Shown here: positions 6,386 through 12,037 of the stretch, one piece after another | Layout of the letters: the number at the start of each line of letters is the position of its first letter | Numbering within the stretch: position 1 is the first letter of the stretch | NCBI GenBank assembly: GCA_002440045.1 | Contig: DJRI01000154.1 | Span: 1 to 12,037 of the forward strand | Source: Ruminococcaceae bacterium UBA6364 | GTDB lineage: Bacteria > Bacillota > Clostridia > Oscillospirales > Acutalibacteraceae | Length of the DNA stretch: 12,037 nt | Direction: 5' to 3' | Program-made: the position numbers and the translations under genes | The notes under the pieces: model-generated | Databases searched by the model: none | The model's input: the letters and a program-made list of their open reading frames with translations, nothing else | Told to the model about the DNA's origin: nothing

Positions 6386-7878
6386 AGCGTGTTTTTGCTT
6401 TTTGCCTTGCTTTTTTGATGTGTGTTTCGCTTTGCTCGTGCGCGGGCGGCGGCGACGGCACAGAAACGACAAAAGAATATAACGTGCCCACGCCCGTTAT
6501 TAATACCGATGTTGCGCTTCCCTTTACAAGCGCCGACGCAGTAGACCCTTTCAAGGTGAAAAGCACGCTTAACGCAGACCTTATGACGGCGATATACGAA
6601 AGCCTTTTTGAACCGTCTGCGGACGGCAAGGGTACGCCGCTTCTCGCTTCTTCAGGCGAAATTGACGGAAAAAAAGCAAGAGTTACGTTAAAATCAAAAA
6701 TCAAATTCAGCGACAAAACGGCGCTGACTTCGCAGAATGTAATTAAATCGTTTTCGCTTGCAAAAAATTCCGAAAGATTTTCGGGCCAGCTTCACAATGT
6801 GGCGTCTGTTACGGCAGAAGATGAGCTTACGCTCGTTTTTACATTAAACGAGCCGAGCGCTTTCGCTTTGAATGTTCTCGATTTTCCGATAGTTTCCGGC
6901 GACAGCGGGAATTATGTCGGCACGGGCGCATACAAAATTTCGTATCTTGACGGCGAAATGTATCTTGAAGCAAACGAAAATCACGAGGGCTATAAAAAAA
7001 GCACGTTAAAGCAGATTGCGCTTTATGATATGGCGGGCGTTTCAAGCGCGGTTTATCCTTTTAAAGCGAACGAAATAAGCGTTTATAAAAACGACCTTTC
7101 ATCGGGAAAATACGAAAACCTTTCTTCAAAAACGGTCAGCGTTCCGACAAACAACCTCGTTTATGCGGGTGTAAATATGAATTGGAAAGGTTCGCTTTTG
7201 TCGCTTGACTATATAAGGCATGCCATAAATATAGGTATCGACAGAAAAACGATTGCCGCGTCCTCGTTTTTGGGACAGTGCAGTGCGACGGTTACGCCGT
7301 TTAAAAAAGAGGTATATGTTTCAGACGAGCTTATTCCCGAAAACGGCAACAAAGAAAGGGCAATTTCGGTGCTTGAAGAAAACGGCTTTCTTGAGACGGA
7401 CGGCGCGGTGCGCTCAAACGGAAGCACAAGCCTCAGAGTAACTGTTCTTGTCTGCTCCGACAACAAATATAAAGTCGATGCCGCCGAAGCTCTCAAAAAA
7501 TCGCTTGAAGCGCTGGGCTTTGGGGTGACTCTTAACAAGCAAAACAAAGAGGATTATTTAAAGTCTCTTTCACAGGGGCATTTTGATATTTATATCGGCG
7601 AAACCGCGCTTACGGACGATTATGATTTTTCGGCGTTTTTTGATAAAAAGGGCGCTCTTAATTACGGCATAAAAGAGGATTATTTTAAAGAATACACCTC
7701 GTTCAAGTCGGGCGAAACAACCGTTTCGCGTTTTATTGAAGGGTTTTATACAGCCGTTCCGTTTGTGCCGCTGTTTTACCGCAGCGCCGTGCTTTCCGTC
7801 AACCCCAATCTTGAGGGCGTGGAAGTCTCGGGCGGCATATATAAAAATGCCGGAAATTGGAGCTTTAAGTCGGAATAA
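6382..7878 (+). CDS. Lipoprotein, ABC-type peptide substrate-binding protein (SBP family 5-like)
   Basis: This 498-residue protein has a short signal peptide and a lipobox LCSC with lipidation at C20. A Gly/Asp/Thr-rich spacer follows, then a solute-binding fold of the DppA/OppA type. Visible landmarks are LMTAIYESLFEP near the N-terminus, KIKFSDKTALTSQNVIKSF (the usual 'F.dG...ta.DV..s' region), a central YIRHAINIGIDRKTIA helix typical of the family, and a C-terminal FVPLFYRSAVLSVNP strand. It should sit on the outer face of the membrane and bind a peptide or similar ligand. No permease or ATPase gene is in the window, so it is an orphan binding protein or serves a transporter encoded elsewhere. 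Its ATG overlaps the ymdB stop and has no strong binding site of its own (only AAAGGG further up), so it is probably translated by coupling. Ligand unknown. Confidence 0.85.
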   Translation: MKRVFAFCLAFLMCVSLCSCAGGGDGTETTKEYNVPTPVINTDVALPFTSADAVDPFKVKSTLNADLMTAIYESLFEPSADGKGTPLLASSGEIDGKKARVTLKSKIKFSDKTALTSQNVIKSFSLAKNSERFSGQLHNVASVTAEDELTLVFTLNEPSAFALNVLDFPIVSGDSGNYVGTGAYKISYLDGEMYLEANENHEGYKKSTLKQIALYDMAGVSSAVYPFKANEISVYKNDLSSGKYENLSSKTVSVPTNNLVYAGVNMNWKGSLLSLDYIRHAINIGIDRKTIAASSFLGQCSATVTPFKKEVYVSDELIPENGNKERAISVLEENGFLETDGAVRSNGSTSLRVTVLVCSDNKYKVDAAEALKKSLEALGFGVTLNKQNKEDYLKSLSQGHFDIYIGETALTDDYDFSAFFDKKGALNYGIKEDYFKEYTSFKSGETTVSRFIEGFYTAVPFVPLFYRSAVLSVNPNLEGVEVSGGIYKNAGNWSFKSE

Positions 7879-7918
7879 GTATTTGTTGAAGATTGCGTAA
7901 ATTTTAACAAAAAAGTGC

Positions 7919-7947
7919 TTGTATTTAATGTATGCGTAATGTATAAT
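7919..7947 (+). promoter_or_regulatory. Sigma-A promoter for the membrane protein / FkbM / DUF5131 unit
   Basis: TTGTAT (7919-7924) and a perfect TATAAT (7942-7947) are 17 nt apart. The predicted start near 7954 leaves a short leader of about 24 nt to the ATG at 7978. The position, 40 nt after the lipoprotein stop, supports a new transcription unit. I see no terminator between the two genes, so read-through is possible. Confidence 0.7.
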
Positions 7948-7977
7948 AACTAAGATACACAAAAAGGAGTTGACAAA

Positions 7978-9801
7978 ATGGATCCTATTAAAGTGGATTT
8001 TTCCGGCAAAGGTAAGCCGAAAGAGGTTGTTATCCCTCCCGAAAAAAAGGTACTGAAAATAATCATCAACATAATTGTAACAATTATCGGCTCTGCAGTG
8101 GTTTATTACTTCCTGCTTCCGCCCATGAACTTCAAGGCGCTGGAGTTTTATTACTTTATAGCGGCGGTTGTTGCGATTTATGTTGCCATAACGTTCATTA
8201 CTTCAAAGGCGTTTGCGCGCCCCGAATACATTCCTTATGTCAAAAAGCGCGCCACCGTTCCCGTAATTGTGCTGCTTGCTTTTGCGCTTGTGCTCGGCAT
8301 AGGCTATCTTACGGGCTGCGCTCTTTTCAGAGCAAAGGCTTACAGCGAAATTATCGACGTCGGCGTTGAGGATTTCGGCGAAAGCGACAGCATAACCACA
8401 ATAACAAAGCTTTCAGAGTTCAGCTCCGTTCCCATGATAGACGACGAGGTTGCCGAAAACCTTGCAAACAAAAAGCTCGGCGAGCTTTCAGAATGGGTTT
8501 CGCAGTTTGTTCTTGACACGCCTTATTCAACGCAGATTAACTTTAAGGGCAACCCTTACAGAATTTTCCCGCTTAAATACGGCGATGTTTTCAAGTGGTT
8601 CAACAACACGCGCGACGGTATCCCCGCATACCTTGCCGTTAATATGTACACGCAGGAGGCAAAGGCGTTTGTCCTTTCCGACCTCGGGCTTCCCAATATT
8701 CAGGTTTCTTCAAGCGAATATCTCAACGAAAAGCTTTCGCGTGTGCTTCGCTTCAAATATCCGACGTATATGTTCGGCACACCCTCGCTTGAAATTGACG
8801 AAAGCGGCCATCCGTATTGGGTTTGCGAGCGCATAGACAAGACAATAGGTCTTATCGGCGGCGAAGACGTTATAGGCGTTGTGCTTGTTGACGCATGCGA
8901 CAAAAATAACGTTAAATATTATTCAAGAGAAGAAATAGACACCGACGAGTCGCTTGCCTGGATAGACCAGATTTATTCTGCCGACCTTCTTGTTAAACAG
9001 TATAACTACTACGGCAAATACGGCAAAGGCTTTATAAACGCATATATCGGTCAGTCGGGCGTTATGTCCACAACCGACGGCTACACCTACATCGCTTCGG
9101 GCGACGACGTTTGGCTTTACACCGGCGTTACCTCGGTTACAAGCGACGATTCAATAGTCGGCTTTGCAATTATCAACCAGCGTACCAAAGAAGCCCATTT
9201 CCAGAGAATTGCCGGTACAACCGAAAGCGGCGCACAGGCTTCTGCACAGGGTATCGTTTCGGATAAGGGCTGGAAGGCAACCTTCCCCATTCTTCTTGAT
9301 TTGGGCGGCGAAGCAACTTACTTTATGGCTCTTAAAGACAACGGCGTTGTTAAAAGCTATGCTATGGTAAGCGTTGAGCGCGTTCAGGACGCCGTCAGGA
9401 GCGAGGACGACGCCAACCCCGACCTTGAAGCCTGCCTTAAAGCGTATACAAACAAGGTTAAATCAAGCGGAGTAAACATCACTATAGATTACAACGCGGT
9501 TCTTCCCGATTCTATAACGGGCGACAATACAAACAACAGTGACGACGCTCCCTCGGGAGATACGGTTGAAACCGTAACGGGCACTGTCACCGATATACGC
9601 ACGGCGGTTGTAAACGGCAACAGTATTTATTATATCGCCGTTTCGGGCGCGTCTTCAAGCGACGGAAAGAGCATTTATTTCTCAATTCCCGCGTCTGACG
9701 ACGACAACGTTGTAATCCTTAACACTGGCGACACGGTAATCATTAAATATAAGGCTTCAAGCGGAAAGATTGTTCCCGCAAAATCCGTAGAAGTCAAGTA
9801 A
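7978..9801 (+). CDS. Conserved-type membrane protein, three N-terminal helices and large outer domain, function unknown
   Basis: This 607-residue protein begins with a charged cytoplasmic stretch (1-24) and three membrane helices at about 26-47, 56-76 and 93-115. They are followed by a roughly 490-residue soluble region that topology places outside the cell. Its core (about 160-490) has many aromatic and glycine motifs, such as YSTQINFKGNPYR, GFINAYIGQSG and YTGVTSV. These remind me of uncharacterised Clostridia proteins sometimes labelled CvpA-like or 'Tat pathway signal', names I do not trust. A Ser/Asp/Asn-rich linker (about 512-532) leads to a C-terminal beta-rich module (533-607; VTGTVTDIRT to IVPAKSVEVK) that resembles a small OB-like barrel. 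The start is supported by AAAAGGAG upstream and a dedicated promoter. It lies 2 nt before the FkbM gene. I cannot assign a function. Confidence 0.85.
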   Translation: MDPIKVDFSGKGKPKEVVIPPEKKVLKIIINIIVTIIGSAVVYYFLLPPMNFKALEFYYFIAAVVAIYVAITFITSKAFARPEYIPYVKKRATVPVIVLLAFALVLGIGYLTGCALFRAKAYSEIIDVGVEDFGESDSITTITKLSEFSSVPMIDDEVAENLANKKLGELSEWVSQFVLDTPYSTQINFKGNPYRIFPLKYGDVFKWFNNTRDGIPAYLAVNMYTQEAKAFVLSDLGLPNIQVSSSEYLNEKLSRVLRFKYPTYMFGTPSLEIDESGHPYWVCERIDKTIGLIGGEDVIGVVLVDACDKNNVKYYSREEIDTDESLAWIDQIYSADLLVKQYNYYGKYGKGFINAYIGQSGVMSTTDGYTYIASGDDVWLYTGVTSVTSDDSIVGFAIINQRTKEAHFQRIAGTTESGAQASAQGIVSDKGWKATFPILLDLGGEATYFMALKDNGVVKSYAMVSVERVQDAVRSEDDANPDLEACLKAYTNKVKSSGVNITIDYNAVLPDSITGDNTNNSDDAPSGDTVETVTGTVTDIRTAVVNGNSIYYIAVSGASSSDGKSIYFSIPASDDDNVVILNTGDTVIIKYKASSGKIVPAKSVEVK

Positions 9802-9803
9802 GT

Positions 9804-10874
9804 ATGAAAAACGGTCTTTTATTCGACCTTGAAAATGAGTCCGTCTGGACTCACCTTAAAAACACAACAGAACCTATTATTGTATTCGGCACCGGAAACG
9901 GTGCCGATAAGGTTTTTAGGGCGTTTTCAAGGTATTCTGTCACCGTTTCGGGCGTTGCAGCAAGCAACGGTTTTGTGCGCGACAGGTGTTTTCACGGGTT
10001 TAAGGTTGAGTCTTTGTCGCATTTTGAAGAGATTTATGAAAGCTTTACCGTGGCGGTGGCTTTCGGCTCGTCTTTAAAAAGCGTTATGGATTTAATAAAA
10101 GAAATCGGTGAAAAGCACGCTCTTTTTGTGCCCTGTGTGCCCGTTGTCGGCGAGGAAATTTTTGACGATGAATTTGTCGAAAAGAATGGGGAAATGCTTA
10201 ACAGGGCGTATTCGCTTCTTTCCGACAGCGCTTCAAGGCGCGTTTTTGAAAGCTATGTCAATTTTTCATACAGCGGCAGGCTGTCGTATCTTTTTTCGTG
10301 CGAGAGTGAAGAAAGCGAAGCGTTTTTAAACTGCATTCACTTAAAAAATGACGAAATATACGCCGATATAGGCGCCTATAGGGGCGACACCGTAGAAAGA
10401 TTTTTAAAGTATACGGGCGGCGAATACAAATATATTGTCGCGGCCGAGCCCGATAAAAAGAGCTTCTTGAAGCTTATAAAAAATTGCGAGGGGCTTGAAA
10501 GGTTCTATGCAAAAAACGCGGTTGTAACATCGCGCGACGGCGAAATACCGTTTTCGCAAAGCGGCGGGCGGCAGTCTTTCGCGGGATGCGGCGAATTGAT
10601 GTGCGGCGTAACACTTGAAACGCTTATGGACGGCAAAAAGCCCTCGTATATAAAAATCGACGCCGAGGGCGAAGAGATGAGCATTTTAAACGGCTCGAAA
10701 GATTTTTTAAAGCAGTGCAAGCCGAAAATGAATATAGCGGCGTACCATAAAAACAGCGATATTTTCGACATTCCGATTTTACTAAATGAAATTTGTCCCG
10801 AATATAAAATTTATCTGCGCCATTTTCCGTATATCCCCGCGTGGGATACGCTTTATTTTTGCGAGACGGAATAA
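9804..10874 (+). CDS. FkbM-family SAM-dependent methyltransferase with N-terminal Rossmann-like domain
   Basis: This 356-residue protein has two parts. The C-terminal half (about 180-350) is an FkbM-type methyltransferase. It has motif I as DIGAYRGDTVE (188-198), the acidic post-motif AAEPD (213-217), and the FkbM hallmark IKIDAEGEEMSILNGS (283-298), followed by KPKMNIAAYH. FkbM enzymes usually O-methylate sugars or other small molecules. The N-terminal part (about 22-125) starts with IIVFGTGNGADKV, a glycine-rich nucleotide-binding-like loop, and reads as a short Rossmann-type domain. This pairing is known in enzymes acting on surface glycans. No glycan cluster surrounds it here. The ATG lies 2 nt after the previous stop and has no convincing ribosome binding site, so translation is probably coupled to the membrane-protein gene. 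Substrate unknown. Confidence 0.88.
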   Translation: MKNGLLFDLENESVWTHLKNTTEPIIVFGTGNGADKVFRAFSRYSVTVSGVAASNGFVRDRCFHGFKVESLSHFEEIYESFTVAVAFGSSLKSVMDLIKEIGEKHALFVPCVPVVGEEIFDDEFVEKNGEMLNRAYSLLSDSASRRVFESYVNFSYSGRLSYLFSCESEESEAFLNCIHLKNDEIYADIGAYRGDTVERFLKYTGGEYKYIVAAEPDKKSFLKLIKNCEGLERFYAKNAVVTSRDGEIPFSQSGGRQSFAGCGELMCGVTLETLMDGKKPSYIKIDAEGEEMSILNGSKDFLKQCKPKMNIAAYHKNSDIFDIPILLNEICPEYKIYLRHFPYIPAWDTLYFCETE

Positions 10875-10891
10875 CGAAAAGAGGTGAGCGC

Positions 10892-11710
10892 GTGAAAGCA
10901 GGAAAAACCGGAGGGGATTGGAACCCGTGGCACGGGTGCACAAAAATAAGCCCCGGGTGCAAACACTGTTATGTCTACAGGCAGGACGAAATGTACGGCG
11001 AAGAAAAAGAAAGCAGCGTTTGCCGCAAGACCCAAAGTTTTTCTTTGCCGATAAAAAGGACGCGCGACGGCAGCTTCAAAATACCGTCGGGCAGTATGGT
11101 TTTTACTTGCTTCACCTCGGATTTTTTGCTTGCCGATGCAGACGGGTGGCGCCCCGAGTGCTGGGAAATGATTAAAAAAAGAAGCGACTGCGCCTTTTAT
11201 TTTTTTACAAAGCGAATTGAAAGGCTGCCGCAGTGCCTTCCGCCCGATTGGGGCGACGGTTATGACAACGTGCTGATAGGCTGTACTGCGGAAAATCAGG
11301 AATATGCCGACAAACGCCTGCCGATTTTTCTTGACCTTCCGATAAAGCACCGCTCAATAATCGCGGCGCCGCTTCTCGGAAAAATTGATTTTTCGCCGTA
11401 TCTTTGCGAAAAAATAGATATGCTTTCTGTCGGCGGCGAGTCGGGGACAGAAGCGCGCGTGTGCGATTACAATTGGGTGCTCGACATAAGACGCCAGTGC
11501 GTTGAAGCGGGCGTTCCTTTCAAATTTCATCAGACGGGCGCGCGCTTTTTAAAAGACGGAAAGCTTTATAAAGTACGCCGCCCATACCAAATTATTCAGG
11601 CAAAAAAGGCGGGTATCGACTATTTGCTTGACTCGGACAGAATGCCCGAAGGCGTTTTGCCGAAGCTTTCAGCCGAATTCAGTGACGATATAACGCTTGA
11701 AGGCTATTAA
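10892..11710 (+). CDS. DUF5131 / phage Gp37-Gp68 family three-cysteine protein
   Basis: This 272-residue protein is recognised by its N-terminus, WNPWHGCTKISPGCKHCY, with C16, C23 and C26 in the three-Cys pattern of this family (PF07505). Other landmarks are FTCFTSDFLL (71-80), FYFFTKRIERLP (103-114), IGCTAENQEYAD (129-140), LSVGGESG (178-185) and CDYNWVLDIRRQC (191-203). The cysteine cluster and 'GGESG' hint at a metal- or Fe-S-dependent barrel, but the activity is unproven to my knowledge. Family names refer to phage proteins, yet many members are chromosomal, as this one seems to be. The frame is open further upstream, to an ATG at 10841 inside the FkbM gene. The GTG at 10892 is preferred because AGAGGTG lies five nt before it and the conserved motif begins nine residues later. 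No TcmP-type partner gene, which accompanies some relatives, is visible. Confidence 0.87.
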   Translation: MKAGKTGGDWNPWHGCTKISPGCKHCYVYRQDEMYGEEKESSVCRKTQSFSLPIKRTRDGSFKIPSGSMVFTCFTSDFLLADADGWRPECWEMIKKRSDCAFYFFTKRIERLPQCLPPDWGDGYDNVLIGCTAENQEYADKRLPIFLDLPIKHRSIIAAPLLGKIDFSPYLCEKIDMLSVGGESGTEARVCDYNWVLDIRRQCVEAGVPFKFHQTGARFLKDGKLYKVRRPYQIIQAKKAGIDYLLDSDRMPEGVLPKLSAEFSDDITLEGY

Positions 11711-11766
11711 AACGCAAAAAATAAAAGGAGTTTTGAAAAGCAGAATAAAAAAATCTTCCAAAACTA

Positions 11767-11795
11767 TTGACAAATCGCTTGTTACATATTATAAT
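11767..11795 (+). promoter_or_regulatory. Perfect consensus sigma-A promoter for the tRNA operon
   Basis: TTGACA (11767-11772) and TATAAT (11790-11795) are both exact consensus at the ideal 17-nt spacing, as expected for stable RNA genes. Transcription should begin near 11802, about 54 nt before tRNA-Met. The 56 nt between the DUF5131 stop and the -35 box show no clear terminator. Confidence 0.85.
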
Positions 11796-11803
11796 TAACA
11801 AGC
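11777..11803. repeat. Inverted repeat flanking the tRNA promoter -10 box
   Basis: GCTTGTTA (11777-11784) and TAACAAGC (11796-11803) are exact 8-bp inverted arms separated by 11 nt that contain the TATAAT box. The size and symmetry resemble a repressor operator, and the right arm covers the predicted transcription start. It could also be chance in AT-rich sequence. Confidence 0.55.
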
Positions 11804-11855
11804 TTTCATTGGAAGCGAACATACTTACTCGGCAATGGGTGTTGTTCACATATAC

Positions 11856-11932
11856 GGCGGCATAGCTCAGTTGGCTAGAGCACTCGGTTCATACCCGAGG
11901 TGTCGTAGGTTCAAGTCCCACTGCCGCTACCA
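11856..11932 (+). tRNA. tRNA-Met (anticodon CAT), probably elongator
   Basis: A full cloverleaf is visible. The acceptor stem is GGCGGCA / TGCCGCT (a G-U pair at 1-72), the D stem GCTC/GAGC, the anticodon stem CTCGG/CCGAG with loop TTCATAC, the T arm GTAGG-TTCAAGT-CCCAC, and CCA is encoded. The anticodon is at 11890-11892. The anticodon stem lacks the three G-C pairs of initiator tRNA and the 1-72 pair is not a C-A mismatch, so it is not tRNA-fMet. The loop matches elongator Met better than the lysidine-type tRNA-Ile. One oddity is an A-C mismatch in the middle of the T stem (11907 with 11919). Confidence 0.92.
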
Positions 11933-11987
11933 ATCAACAGCTTTGTCGGGTAAGTTGTGAATATAGAAGCCCCAAAGCTTCACTTGC

Positions 11988-12037
11988 GGCCCGGTGGTCA
12001 AGCGGCTAAGACACCGCCCTTTCACGGCGGTAACACG
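11988..12037 (+). tRNA. tRNA-Glu (anticodon TTC), cut by the window end
   Basis: The 5' part is clear: acceptor strand GGCCCGG, D arm GTC...GAC, anticodon stem CCGCC/GGCGG with loop CTTTCAC and anticodon TTC at 12021-12023. The sequence ends in the variable loop region, so the T arm and 3' acceptor lie beyond the window. It follows tRNA-Met by 55 nt. That gap holds a small GAAGC-N6-GCTTC hairpin (11966-11981), so the two are probably processed from one transcript. Confidence 0.9.

Noticed and set aside
5666-6472. 268-codon open frame on the minus strand over ymdB
   Set aside because: It is antisense to ymdB, which has an intact metal site and a strong ribosome binding site. The frame has no such site and no domain.
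10841-10891. Longer DUF5131 protein starting at an ATG inside the FkbM gene
   Set aside because: There is no ribosome binding site at 10841, and the added residues are out-of-frame FkbM codons. The GTG at 10892 has AGAGGTG five nt upstream.
11711-11766. Small coding frame after the AAAGGAG at about 11725
   Set aside because: The only nearby start is a TTG two nt away, which is too close. The frame runs about 20 codons through the tRNA promoter.
10892-12037. Prophage or integrated element suggested by the Gp37/Gp68 family name and the nearby tRNAs
   Set aside because: No integrase, phage structural gene, or duplicated tRNA end (att site) is visible in the window.
1-12037. CRISPR arrays, insertion sequences or long direct repeats
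   Set aside because: I scanned by eye and saw no regularly spaced repeats, no transposase-like protein, and no long terminal inverted repeats.

Overview
The window looks like a chromosomal segment of a Gram-positive Clostridia-type bacterium (Bacillota), perhaps Oscillospirales or a relative. The evidence is RNase Y directly followed by a YmdB-type phosphodiesterase, strong AGGAGG-like ribosome binding sites, sigma-A type promoters with TTGAC / TATAAT boxes, lipoprotein and signal-peptide architecture, and tRNAs with an encoded CCA end. The lineage is inferred from gene content and is not proven.

Left part (152-3456, minus strand): a compact three-gene operon, read right to left. It encodes an SPFH-domain protein with three C-terminal zinc ribbons, a protein with two N-terminal zinc ribbons and one C-terminal membrane helix, and a secreted/membrane TPM-domain protein. 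The spacings are 13 nt, each with a strong ribosome binding site. This is the same trio as Bacillus subtilis YdjI-YdjG-YdjH, the membrane module that works with the PspA homologue YdjF, but no pspA gene is visible here. A divergent intergenic region (3457-3875) carries outward promoters for both sides.

Middle (3876-7878, plus strand): rny (RNase Y), a structured 185-nt gap with a 13-bp hairpin, ymdB, and then a peptide-binding-type lipoprotein whose ATG overlaps the ymdB stop (ATGA). The rny-ymdB pair is a classic Firmicutes arrangement. The lipoprotein has no permease or ATPase gene beside it.

Right part (7978-11710, plus strand): a new transcription unit with its own promoter. It encodes a 607-residue protein with three membrane helices and a large outer domain of unknown function, an FkbM-family methyltransferase with an extra N-terminal nucleotide-binding-like domain (2-nt gap), and a DUF5131 (Gp37/Gp68-type) three-cysteine protein starting at GTG. 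The last 330 nt hold a perfect-consensus promoter overlapped by an 8-bp inverted repeat, tRNA-Met(CAT), and the first two thirds of tRNA-Glu(TTC), cut by the window end.

No CRISPR array, insertion sequence, prophage or integrase is visible. Most of the window is housekeeping or envelope-related. The items most worth a second look are the PspA-less Ydj-like module, the membrane protein / FkbM / DUF5131 operon, the leader ahead of ymdB, and the palindrome on the tRNA promoter.
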